DNA of 64,000 nt from contig CALKIV010000081.1 of NCBI GenBank assembly GCA_937995835.1, positions 57,394-121,393 on the forward strand. Reading direction: 5' to 3'. The DNA comes from an uncultured Dysgonomonas sp. GTDB lineage: Bacteria > Bacteroidota > Bacteroidia > Bacteroidales > Dysgonomonadaceae. The position numbers and the translations under genes are program-made. Shown here piece by piece: positions 36,938 to 45,764 of the stretch (the stretch's first letter is position 1; each line of letters starts with the position of its first letter). The notes under the pieces are model-generated. The model worked only from the letters and a program-made list of their open reading frames with translations. It was not told the origin of the DNA and made no database searches.

Positions 36938-38962
36938 TTATTTTATAGTGATATTAAATGTGAAAGTTGCTTGCACTGTTTTGTCCGTTTCGTAGTTGTA
37001 TACCAACGCTTGTTTGATGGTGTGCTTATCGCCCGTTTTGTTATGTGCAGGATATTGTCCTATCGTAAAATTAAAATCAGATGCAGTGAACTCGGAGAAT
37101 AGCATACTATCTGCTCCCCAATTGCAGACATTTCCTTTGGCATCAAACCAGTGTCCATAGCCATTGGCTGTGGTTTTAGGATTTAGTGTTCCGTCACTTT
37201 CTACTGCATAGAACTGGATTTTATCTCCTATTGCCGATTTTATTTGGCTAGGCTGAAGAACAAATGCTTTTGCTAGTTTTATTACATCTGCCTCACTGAT
37301 TTGGATACTTGCTCCTGTATATTCTGTGGCACTAGCTGCAAAGGATATGGCATAATCGATTTCGGTGTTTTCTGGTTTTTCGTCTCCTACGAAAGAAATA
37401 TTGCCAAGGATGTCTGTGTTAGTAAATCTCACAGTATAGGGAAATTGATCGTCATTGCTTTCATCCTCATCCCAAGCATGTGCTACGTAAGTATTTGGTG
37501 CACCAACAACCACAAACCATAGCTTGTCAGTGTTTTCGGAAACTGTAAATGAAACCGTTTCACTTGCCTTTTGGTGCATATCTCCATAGATGCGCTCTCC
37601 ACTTTTGAGGAGTGCAACATATCCAAATCTCCATCCAGACCTCTCGGATTGTCCTTTGTTGTATTGTCTTACAGTAATTGGCTTATCATTAACAGTGCAG
37701 ACTCCAGGATCGTTATCAGCCAATGCTGATCCAGCTTGCAGACCGTTGAATGCTGTTGTAATTGTAGTTCCTGCTTGGGGCACATTCAACGGAATGGCAT
37801 TGTAGCCTGTGGTGCTTGGACAATTGGCATAAGCTACCTGATATGTGCCATCCTTGAGAGCATACATGCCATAGCTGTGTTTGCCTATATACTGGCTGCC
37901 ATTGGTTCGGATGTTGTCGATATCCCATGTGATGAAACGTGTGGAGGCATCGTAAATTTCGGCATTAAACTGCTCTACATCTAAATTGTTGATTCTCATA
38001 TAAGCTTGCAATGGATCTTCGGGGCTTATAGCCTCACGCCATAGTTTGCCTATAAAATCTATGCCATGCTTGTTTGCCCAATAGTAGTGAATAAAATAAC
38101 TGGCATATCGTTGCCATTCGTTTCCGATGTGTCGATGGCAGTTTGCCATATATACACCAAAATTATAAGACTGAAAAGCCTCCATAGGATAGTCTTGAAA
38201 GGATTGCCATTGTGCTGTCTGCTCCCAAAATCCGTTGCCACCATTGCCTCCAAAGCCATATCTAAAACCACGAGAAAAGTCGTTCTGACACTCTCCCGAT
38301 GCCAGAAGGTCTGCATACACTTGATATTGAAAGCTGTGTCCTATCTCGTGCGCTATGGTAGAGCCCACAGGTTTGCAGGTGCTAGGATTGACCCACAATG
38401 CCCCAATTATGTCATCGTATCCTGCTCCTGTGGCAAGCCACTCTTCTTGGTAAATGAGATAGATTTGCATTTTGTATTTATCCAGATTGGATTTGTTTTT
38501 GCCCAACTCTGCAAACTTCAATGTATTGACATTTGTTTTGAAAAAAGTTTCAGCCTTTGCCAGCAGATCATCTAAATCTACTCTCATATTTTGGGGGAGG
38601 GTAGAGGCATTCGGATCTTTTCCAAAACCTTGCTCCCAGAATACAATGAAATGTTCGGACTGTTTGCTGCGAACAAACGACCATTTGCTATCGCTCCTAA
38701 GCATGTCCATGTCGGCAAACTCTTTTGGTTTGTAGAATCGTTCATAATCTTGAACATCAGCCACCTCTAGGATAATTACGCCTGATGGGTCGGGCGCAGT
38801 CGGCTCTTGTGGCTTGGGAGGAATGACAGCTTCTTCTTTTTTATCGCTACAAGCAGTGGTGGTGGTTATTGTAGCACCAATGATAAGAAAGAACAACATA
38901 AGATTGAGACAGTATAAGCCAAAAAATTTTGGCTTATACTGTGATTTTATTTTTTTAAACAT
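36938..38962 (-). CDS. HExxH lipoprotein (DUF6055-like) with C-terminal DUF4859-like domain
   Basis: The protein has 674 residues from ATG 38962 (a TTG at 38968 is less likely). The N-terminus carries a hydrophobic segment and a lipobox-like TTAC (Cys38). The putative peptidase domain has TIAHEIGHSFQYQ (H205, E206, H209) with a candidate third ligand E247 in GFWEQTAQW and KHGIDFIGKLWREA, all matching the protein at 13535-14911. About 130 C-terminal residues form a DUF4859-like domain (GYGHWFDAKGNVCNWG, FNFTIGQYPAHN), shared with the next gene upstream. It is the last gene of a susC-susD-DUF4859 operon, 10 bases after its neighbour. Peptidase function and substrate are inferred. A 16-bp palindrome lies in its first codons. 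Confidence 0.72.
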   Translation of the reverse strand: MFKKIKSQYKPKFFGLYCLNLMLFFLIIGATITTTTACSDKKEEAVIPPKPQEPTAPDPSGVIILEVADVQDYERFYKPKEFADMDMLRSDSKWSFVRSKQSEHFIVFWEQGFGKDPNASTLPQNMRVDLDDLLAKAETFFKTNVNTLKFAELGKNKSNLDKYKMQIYLIYQEEWLATGAGYDDIIGALWVNPSTCKPVGSTIAHEIGHSFQYQVYADLLASGECQNDFSRGFRYGFGGNGGNGFWEQTAQWQSFQDYPMEAFQSYNFGVYMANCHRHIGNEWQRYASYFIHYYWANKHGIDFIGKLWREAISPEDPLQAYMRINNLDVEQFNAEIYDASTRFITWDIDNIRTNGSQYIGKHSYGMYALKDGTYQVAYANCPSTTGYNAIPLNVPQAGTTITTAFNGLQAGSALADNDPGVCTVNDKPITVRQYNKGQSERSGWRFGYVALLKSGERIYGDMHQKASETVSFTVSENTDKLWFVVVGAPNTYVAHAWDEDESNDDQFPYTVRFTNTDILGNISFVGDEKPENTEIDYAISFAASATEYTGASIQISEADVIKLAKAFVLQPSQIKSAIGDKIQFYAVESDGTLNPKTTANGYGHWFDAKGNVCNWGADSMLFSEFTASDFNFTIGQYPAHNKTGDKHTIKQALVYNYETDKTVQATFTFNITIK
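38909..38942. repeat. Perfect 16-bp palindrome in the start of the HExxH gene
   Basis: ACAGTATAAGCCAAAA (38909-38924) and its exact complement (38927-38942) are separated by two bases. It spans codons 7-18 of the leftward gene and is followed on the plus strand by a T-rich run. It would form a very stable hairpin just after the start codon in the mRNA. Confidence 0.7.
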
Positions 38963-38978
38963 AAACAATATTTATTTT

Positions 38979-40421
38979 TTATTCTGTAATCTTAAATGTG
39001 ATATTAAAGATGGCTTTCTTTCCTTCACATGTTACTATCATTTTGGTGGAAATAGTATCGCCTGCTTTAGAGTTTCCTGGATGATTCATCCCCATGATGT
39101 TGATTCCGTCGTCGTTGTGTTTGATGCTACACATCACTAAGCCCTCTCCCCACGAGCCTGGCGTTCCGTCTGCACTGATCCAATAGCCTGGGGCTTCACC
39201 TGTATATTCGGGAGTGCCACTAGAGTCATCATTTAGATATACTTTCAGTTCTTCAGTAATGATTGCTCTTCTAATCTGAAAGGAAGTCATATTTAGGGCT
39301 TTGCGCAATGTTTCTGTAATGTCTCTCGATATAGAGTCATAGTTGTCTGTCCATGGTTTTGTAAAGGCGATGTCTTCTTCTACAATAGATACTTCAGGAT
39401 CATCGTAGTCTGTTATCACTATATTGATGGTCAGCATTTCTATTTTCTCATTGGCTGAAAAACCATATCGAATAGTAATTTTATCTCCCACCGATATGTT
39501 CTTAGGGTTTTGGACAAGACCGACTGTGTTTGCATCCATTCCTTCCAGACCGTATACTGTATAGAATACAATATCACTATTTTCGAAACTAACAAAACCT
39601 TTAGCATCATGACTAAAGCCATTGTTTTCATCGCTCATAGCAGTATATTTTTCGCTGTCTTTGAGCCCTACGAATTGCACTTCGCTCATAGAAGAGACAC
39701 CTAAATCTGCCATTGTTTTCATCATATCAAACTGTAGATATGACTTATCATAATCTACTCCCAGAGGGATTTCAATATCTAATTGCTGTGTAGCTACTAC
39801 TATGGCATTAATATTTTCGCCCAAGGCTTCGAAACTAATAACCACCGCTGCACGCTTGCCATTGTATTGTAGCCCTTCTATTATTCGAATCTCTTGTCCT
39901 TCTACGAGTCGGGCAGGACGTTGACCGATGTTAAATATAGCTTCATCTGTGTTAAACTCTGCGAATATCATATCTGTTGTGCCCCATGTTGTTACATCGC
40001 CTTTGGCATCCCACCAATGTCCCCACGGAGAGTTGGTGTTTGTGATTGTTCCTACCTCTGCTCCTGTGGAAGTGTTGATTGCAAAACCTTTGATTTCGGG
40101 TGCACCAGATTTTCCAGCAATGCCGTCTAACAAATCTTGTGTGCTGAGACCAAACAACTCTGCTATTTTGTCCATCTCGACATCTAAAGTTGCTCCATCG
40201 TACAGATTTGGATCAGGGAGGAATTTTACTGTATATCTCAAAACCAAATCTGCATTTATATGATTCTTTTGGGCTTCTAAGATAGAGTCTTGGCGTGCCA
40301 ATTCATCTTTCTGCGCTTGAGTAAGTTCGTGTAGACCTGTTACATCTGTATTGTCTTCGCAACTAGCCAGCCCTATTGTCAGAAGGGCAATGCATGTGAT
40401 ATATAAATATATTTTTTTCAT
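38979..40421 (-). CDS. Lipoprotein with three DUF4859-like domains, putative surface ligand-binding protein
   Basis: The protein has 480 residues with a clear lipoprotein signal (LASC, Cys21). Three repeats of about 125 residues follow: about 55-205 (PWGHWWDAKGDVTTWG, FNIGQRPARL), about 210-345 (NNGFSHDAKGFVSFENSD) and about 350-480 (APGYWISADGTPGSWG, MNHPGNSKAGD). Each has a helix with a hydrophobic/LSxxxI pattern and then an aromatic-DAKG turn, as in the domain I know as DUF4859. It occupies the operon position usually taken by SusE/SusF-like or surface glycan-binding proteins, directly after susD. No catalytic motif is visible. Function is inferred from position only. Confidence 0.72.
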   Translation of the reverse strand: MKKIYLYITCIALLTIGLASCEDNTDVTGLHELTQAQKDELARQDSILEAQKNHINADLVLRYTVKFLPDPNLYDGATLDVEMDKIAELFGLSTQDLLDGIAGKSGAPEIKGFAINTSTGAEVGTITNTNSPWGHWWDAKGDVTTWGTTDMIFAEFNTDEAIFNIGQRPARLVEGQEIRIIEGLQYNGKRAAVVISFEALGENINAIVVATQQLDIEIPLGVDYDKSYLQFDMMKTMADLGVSSMSEVQFVGLKDSEKYTAMSDENNGFSHDAKGFVSFENSDIVFYTVYGLEGMDANTVGLVQNPKNISVGDKITIRYGFSANEKIEMLTINIVITDYDDPEVSIVEEDIAFTKPWTDNYDSISRDITETLRKALNMTSFQIRRAIITEELKVYLNDDSSGTPEYTGEAPGYWISADGTPGSWGEGLVMCSIKHNDDGINIMGMNHPGNSKAGDTISTKMIVTCEGKKAIFNITFKITE

Positions 40422-40459
40422 TTCTGTTTAATTTAAAAAAGTTATTACTTTGCTAAACG

Positions 40460-42151
40460 TTATCTACCCGAATATCCTTCATTCTGTTTGAGCGAGATGT
40501 TAGCATCCATAACTGTTCTGGGAATTGGAAAATAATCCCAATGTGTTTCGTTAGTTGCATCCTTGCAAAACCAAGATTTGCCATTGAAAACGTTTCGTCC
40601 ATCTGCCATTTTAAATCGAATCAAATCTTGACGGCGATGGTGTTCTCCTGCAAACTCCCAAGCCAGATCGTCTAACAGACCTCCAAACTCTATATCTGTT
40701 CCTCCTTCGGAGGTAGAAATAAAGGTTTCCCAGTTGGCAAAGCCTTCGGAAGTATATTCACGATGTCCGTAGTCGTATTTGCTGCCTCCTTTGAGGTCAG
40801 TTACTGTGCGTTTTGCTTTTGATGCTAATTTGAACGAGCGTTGTCTTATTGTGGAAATAAGATTGGCTGCTGTTTCTTCTTCTCGACCTAGCCTAAGAAG
40901 ACATTCTGCCTTGATAAACATAGCATCAGCCAAACGAAAGAAAGCGACATCATTGCCATACGTTCCTATATCTCCTCCTACTATTTCACTTTTTACAAAT
41001 CGGTAGCCTTCTTGTTGATATGCTCCAGGATTATCGATAGAATGTACTCGTAAAGAATAGTTTAATATGCCTTTTCCTGCCCAGTCGTCAGACCCAAATT
41101 TGATGGTGGCTCCTGCCTGAGGTGTGTAGGTGCCATCAGCATTTTTGATTGCTGCTCGTTGTTCTCCACCTGTCCATGTATCGGTGAGGCGTTTGTCATC
41201 CTGATCATAGCTTTCAATAAATTGAGGTACTGCACAGCTACCGTTCCACGGTGCTCCATCGTATCCGTAGGCTGCTGCTCCTGCTCCTACCAAGCATTTG
41301 TTGACCAGATAATTGTGTGATGCGCGTTTTTTGTCGAGTGGAATAGCAAAAATAACTTCAGGAGATTTTGAAATATCTGCTTTGAAGTTGTCCAAATAGT
41401 TTGGAGCAAGTTCGTAGTTGCCATCATTAAGAACTTCTTCAACTTCTAGCAATGCTTTTTCGTAATACTCGTTTTCGGTAGTTTTGAAATATGCATTGTG
41501 GTTTAGATATAGTTTGGCTAACACCATACATGCTACATAACGGTTGGGATAGCCATGAACTTTTTCTGTTCCCAGATCATCTTTTATGGCATTAAGTTCG
41601 GTGACACAGAAGTTGAAAATTTCTTCTGCGCTTTTTTGTTCTGGAAGATGCCCTTCAGGAATTTTTTGGGTCGTTTCTAGTGGCACATTTCTGAAAGCAT
41701 CTAGCAACACATAGTAGTTTATTGCACGCATAAAACGCATTTCGGCTTGTGCCTGTCCTTCCTCTGGCAGAACGTCCAGACATTTGTTTGCATATCCTAT
41801 CCCCACATATGCATAGTTCCATAAGCCTTCGATGTGTCCTAGAGAAGAGTTCCAGGTATGTTTGTGCATATTGACATACAAGTCTCCCCATCCCACGCCA
41901 ATGCGTTTGGGAGTCATATAGCTGTCGGTGCATTCTTCCATTAGATCGAAATAGCCATTCCATCCCCAATAGAGGTAGCGAAATTGTGCATAAACCTCTC
42001 CCATCATATGCCCTACTGCCACAGGGTCGGTGACATCGATTGTGTTGTCTGTCAGCGCGTCGTATATATTTTCAGATAGATCTGTACAGGCTCCAAAGCT
42101 TAAAATAAAGCTTGAGAATAGTCCTATTATAATATGTTTTACCTTTTTCAT
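40460..42151 (-). CDS. SusD/RagB-type surface lipoprotein
   Basis: The protein has 563 residues with a lipoprotein signal (FGAC, Cys22) followed by TDLSENIYDAL. The SusD fold is shown by EMRFMRAINYYVLLDAFRNV, the RLADAMFIKAECLLRLG helix and the C-terminal LAWEFAGEHHRRQDLIRF segment. It is the partner of the SusC protein encoded 13 bases upstream, and together they would import the ligand handled by the DUF4859 and HExxH proteins downstream. Length is normal. Alternatives to a glycan ligand, such as a glycopeptide, are possible given the operon content. Confidence 0.93.
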   Translation of the reverse strand: MKKVKHIIIGLFSSFILSFGACTDLSENIYDALTDNTIDVTDPVAVGHMMGEVYAQFRYLYWGWNGYFDLMEECTDSYMTPKRIGVGWGDLYVNMHKHTWNSSLGHIEGLWNYAYVGIGYANKCLDVLPEEGQAQAEMRFMRAINYYVLLDAFRNVPLETTQKIPEGHLPEQKSAEEIFNFCVTELNAIKDDLGTEKVHGYPNRYVACMVLAKLYLNHNAYFKTTENEYYEKALLEVEEVLNDGNYELAPNYLDNFKADISKSPEVIFAIPLDKKRASHNYLVNKCLVGAGAAAYGYDGAPWNGSCAVPQFIESYDQDDKRLTDTWTGGEQRAAIKNADGTYTPQAGATIKFGSDDWAGKGILNYSLRVHSIDNPGAYQQEGYRFVKSEIVGGDIGTYGNDVAFFRLADAMFIKAECLLRLGREEETAANLISTIRQRSFKLASKAKRTVTDLKGGSKYDYGHREYTSEGFANWETFISTSEGGTDIEFGGLLDDLAWEFAGEHHRRQDLIRFKMADGRNVFNGKSWFCKDATNETHWDYFPIPRTVMDANISLKQNEGYSGR

Positions 42152-42164
42152 GTTTCTTATTTTA

Positions 42165-45100
42165 TTAGAAATTTAAATTAACACCAACCGTAAAAGAACG
42201 AGTTGTAGGGTATTTGTCTCTAGAGTCAATTCCTGGATGCAAAAAGTGGTTAGAAACTTCAGGATCTAGCCCCGAGTAGCTAGTGATGCAAAATAAATTT
42301 TGTCCCGATACGTATACACGTGCATTGTGCACATATTTTCTGGCAGCGGCTGATAATGGAAGGGTGTAGCCTAGAGTGAGGTTAGATAGTTTGACAAAAT
42401 CTCCTCTTTCTAGGTGGTCGCTCCAGAAGCCTTGAGTCATGGAGTTGGATAGGCGTACTTGTTTTTGATTGCCTATTTCAGGATCAACAACGGGTGCTCC
42501 TGTTGGGTCTATTGCTCCATGCCAATCGGCTGCAGATTTGAGGCGATTGTATGCTATCGAATTGTTTTCGTAAAAAGAACGTTGAGAGTTTAAAATTTTA
42601 AATCCAAATTGTCCTGTAAATTGCATACCTAGATCAAAGTCTTTGTATCGGAATGTGTGATTCCATCCTGCATATATGGAAGGCATACCACTGCCTAGGC
42701 GTTGACGATTTTCTTTTTCGTTATACTTGGCATCAAATTCTTTGAGTACCCAACCACCATCGCCATCTGACACCTCTACCAATACTTTCCCATCTGTACT
42801 GACTCCTGCTGACTTGAGTCCCCAATAATCTCCAAGAGCCGTTCCCTCTTCCATAATATGTGTTGGAACTGAGATTGGATCACTCAAGCCTCCTACTTCA
42901 TGATAAGAATCTGTTTCGTAAAGGTCGTTAGATAGGCTCAAAAGCTTATTTTTGTTGTGCGAAAGAGTTATAGTTGTGCTATAATTAAATTCTCTGTTTT
43001 TTACTACATCGGCATTGATCAAGAATTCAATTCCAGTATTACGCATTTGCCCAACGTTTGCCGGAGTTGTTCCGTACATGTTAGGTGGCATAGGTACGCG
43101 ATAGTCATACAATAGGTCTATCGTTTTCTTATTATATACATCTATAGATCCACTCAAACGACCATTTAGAACACCCCAGTCTAGACCAAAGTTCCACTCA
43201 CGAGTAGTTTCCCATTTTAGTTTCGGATTGGGGTTTTGTGTTGCATACAATGACTGTGTCCATTGTCCTTCTTTGTTTAGGTGATCTCCATATGGGTCAA
43301 AATTGTATAGCGTCCACGAGACATATGACAGGTTAGGTATAACCCCAGTAACTCCATAGCCAACGCGCAGTTTCAGATTGTCGATCCATGTGTATTGTTT
43401 CATAAAACTCTCGTTGCTAAGAGTCCAGCCTAATGATGCTGATGGGAAGGTAGCCCATTGGTTGTCAATACCAAATTTGGAAGAACCTTCGTGGCGAAGA
43501 CTCACTAGCACGTTATATCTATTATCGAATCCGTAGCTGATACGACCAAAGAACCCAACCAAGGTGTTGTCATTTTTATATGACCCCATGCTTGCTGTTT
43601 TGTCATCATCTTTTAGAATTGTGCCTATCCCTAAGTTATTGTAGAGGTAAGACTCGGAAGAGAAGTTTCCATTACCAGCATTAAAGCCATCATTTACATT
43701 GTATAGATAACTATATCCTACTAGAGCTGAAAATCGGTGACTGTTTTTGTTCAGGTCATATCTACTTGTTAACTCCAAACTTTCGCTGCGTGCGTTGCTC
43801 GACGATTTAGACGCCCAACCTTTAATATCTGCTGTTTGTTGACTATAATATTGGCTAGAATAGTAGGTTTGTGATGTCGTATTGTTTTCTTTTAGCGAGA
43901 GCATCAAATCTGTTTGCCATCCTTTGATTGGTTCTAAAGTGATTTTTCCTGACAAACGAGTAAATTTAGAGCGAGTGTCGCCGATCAGTTCATTTTGAAT
44001 TTCTACGGGATTAAAATATTGAAAACGACTAAACTCTTCGTAATATGTTCCATCTTCGTTATAGATGGGTGAAGATGGATTGTGTATCAATGCTTGTCTG
44101 TATACGTAAGGATTGTCATTATTGGTGTTTTTGTGGTCTCCGTATAGCAAGTTGATATTGAATTTCAACATATCATTGAGCGTATATTGAGTAAAGTCTA
44201 GCTGTCCTTTTAGGTCTCTGCTATCACTTTTGCGCATAATTCCTTCTTCGTCGCTATATGTAATGTTGGCAGAATAGGCAGAAGACTTGCCTCCTCCGTT
44301 GAAGCTAAGAGAGTGATTCTGTCTATATCCTGCTTTGCGTGTCACTGCGTCGAGCCAATCTGTATTATAGCCTTCGTAAGGAAAGTTGGTGAGCCCGTAG
44401 ATAACGTCATTGGTATCCATAAAGTCGGCAGTCTTGTACCAATTGGATAGTGTGAGATAGCCTGAATATGTGGCTTCTGCATGCGATTCTCTTATTCCTG
44501 TTTTTGTAGTGATTAGTATAACTCCATTTGCTCCACGTGTACCATAAATAGCTGCTGCAGAGGCATCTTTCAACACATCAATAGATGCAATGTTTTCAGG
44601 AGCTACTGTGCTAAGAGAGCCTTCAATACCATCGACTAATACCAAGGGTTGAACGTTTCCTTGGATGGTTGTTATACCACGCAGCATAATGCTAGATGTT
44701 GCGTTAGGGTCGCCCGATGAGTTAACAACACTGAGACCTGCAATTTTTCCTTTTACCAATTCTGCAGCATCACCGATTTTTCCTTGTATAAAATCTCCTG
44801 CCTTAACGCTTGAAATAGCACTGGTGATATCTCCTTTACGTTGTGTGCCGTAGCCTATAACAACAACATCATCTAGTTCTTTAATGTTTTCTTTCAGAAT
44901 AATTGAAAGCGTTTTTTTGTTATTCAAAGGAATCTCTTGAGGCAAATAGCCGATGTAGGATACTGACAATACTACATTGCCATTAGATACTGAAAGCTCA
45001 AACTTGCCGTCTATATCTGTAACAGTTCCATTCGATGTTCCATGTTCTACTATAGAAGCTCCGATGAGTGGCTCATCGAAATCGTCTACTATTGTTCCTG

Positions 45101-45242
45101 TTACTTTCATTCTTTCTTGTTGTGTTTTCATGTTATCAGCAAGAACTGTTACCGGTGGGTAACATAATCCACCCAACATAAAACAAGACAGCAAAACATA
45201 GTAAATTGTTTTACGCTTTGTTTTCAAAATGTTTGTTCTCAT
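42165..45242 (-). CDS. SusC/RagA-type TonB-dependent outer membrane transporter
   Basis: The protein has 1025 residues. A signal region (KTIYYVLLSCFMLGGLCYPP) is followed by a CarboxypepD_reg-like domain (MKVTGTIVDDFDEPLIGASI), the plug (DVVVIGYGTQRKGDITSAIS, DVLKDASAAAIYGTRGANG) and a beta-barrel ending in FTVGVNLNF. It is the first gene of a four-gene leftward operon (susC, susD, three-domain DUF4859 lipoprotein, HExxH-DUF4859 lipoprotein). No sigma/anti-sigma pair or regulator is adjacent. The transported compound cannot be read from sequence; the operon lacks any glycoside hydrolase or lyase. Confidence 0.95.
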   Translation of the reverse strand: MRTNILKTKRKTIYYVLLSCFMLGGLCYPPVTVLADNMKTQQERMKVTGTIVDDFDEPLIGASIVEHGTSNGTVTDIDGKFELSVSNGNVVLSVSYIGYLPQEIPLNNKKTLSIILKENIKELDDVVVIGYGTQRKGDITSAISSVKAGDFIQGKIGDAAELVKGKIAGLSVVNSSGDPNATSSIMLRGITTIQGNVQPLVLVDGIEGSLSTVAPENIASIDVLKDASAAAIYGTRGANGVILITTKTGIRESHAEATYSGYLTLSNWYKTADFMDTNDVIYGLTNFPYEGYNTDWLDAVTRKAGYRQNHSLSFNGGGKSSAYSANITYSDEEGIMRKSDSRDLKGQLDFTQYTLNDMLKFNINLLYGDHKNTNNDNPYVYRQALIHNPSSPIYNEDGTYYEEFSRFQYFNPVEIQNELIGDTRSKFTRLSGKITLEPIKGWQTDLMLSLKENNTTSQTYYSSQYYSQQTADIKGWASKSSSNARSESLELTSRYDLNKNSHRFSALVGYSYLYNVNDGFNAGNGNFSSESYLYNNLGIGTILKDDDKTASMGSYKNDNTLVGFFGRISYGFDNRYNVLVSLRHEGSSKFGIDNQWATFPSASLGWTLSNESFMKQYTWIDNLKLRVGYGVTGVIPNLSYVSWTLYNFDPYGDHLNKEGQWTQSLYATQNPNPKLKWETTREWNFGLDWGVLNGRLSGSIDVYNKKTIDLLYDYRVPMPPNMYGTTPANVGQMRNTGIEFLINADVVKNREFNYSTTITLSHNKNKLLSLSNDLYETDSYHEVGGLSDPISVPTHIMEEGTALGDYWGLKSAGVSTDGKVLVEVSDGDGGWVLKEFDAKYNEKENRQRLGSGMPSIYAGWNHTFRYKDFDLGMQFTGQFGFKILNSQRSFYENNSIAYNRLKSAADWHGAIDPTGAPVVDPEIGNQKQVRLSNSMTQGFWSDHLERGDFVKLSNLTLGYTLPLSAAARKYVHNARVYVSGQNLFCITSYSGLDPEVSNHFLHPGIDSRDKYPTTRSFTVGVNLNF

Positions 45243-45764
45243 CTTATTTAAGATTAAATTATTAAGTTAATAGTTCACTAGTTTCAAGATTATATTCAAT
45301 TTTATGCTATTTGATTCGTGCTATTTGTTTTTCAGAAAATGATTTTTCTTGTTGTTTTAGCTAAAAGGGTAAATATTTTTCAAGAATCAGACCTAATGCA
45401 AATAAAGCCTAAATTTAGCTATGGTATATGCAATAATTTTCCATAAAAATGCAAGATTCATACAAATAAACCTTATTGTAGACGATATGTAGGCTACTAT
45501 TACGTGCCATGTGCCATTTTAGCTCTGTACTCATTCCTTTAAATATTCTTATTTTGTCAAGAGCTTAATTTTTTAACTGACCAGTATTGAAATATATTCG
45601 CAAAATAGTTTTGTTAAAGTTCTGTATAAGGTACCATCCCATCCTATAACTAGAGCGAAATTTCCTTTCTTCCTTTTGTATTTCTTCTAATTGAAGAATC
45701 ATGCTTTATATTTCCTAGTATTTCGATTTTCTGTTATATTTGCTGTATAACAAAATATCAGAAT
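45243..45764. promoter_or_regulatory. Divergent region between susC and the DUF4954 gene
   Basis: These 522 bases have no gene. CTAAAAGGGTAAATATT (45361-45377, plus) resembles the GGGGTAAAT motif of the other polysaccharide loci and lies 120 bases upstream of susC. A TATATTTG box (45735-45742, plus) matches the Bacteroidetes -7 consensus 22 bases before the DUF4954 start codon, but no clear TTTG is found at -33. Confidence 0.35.
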
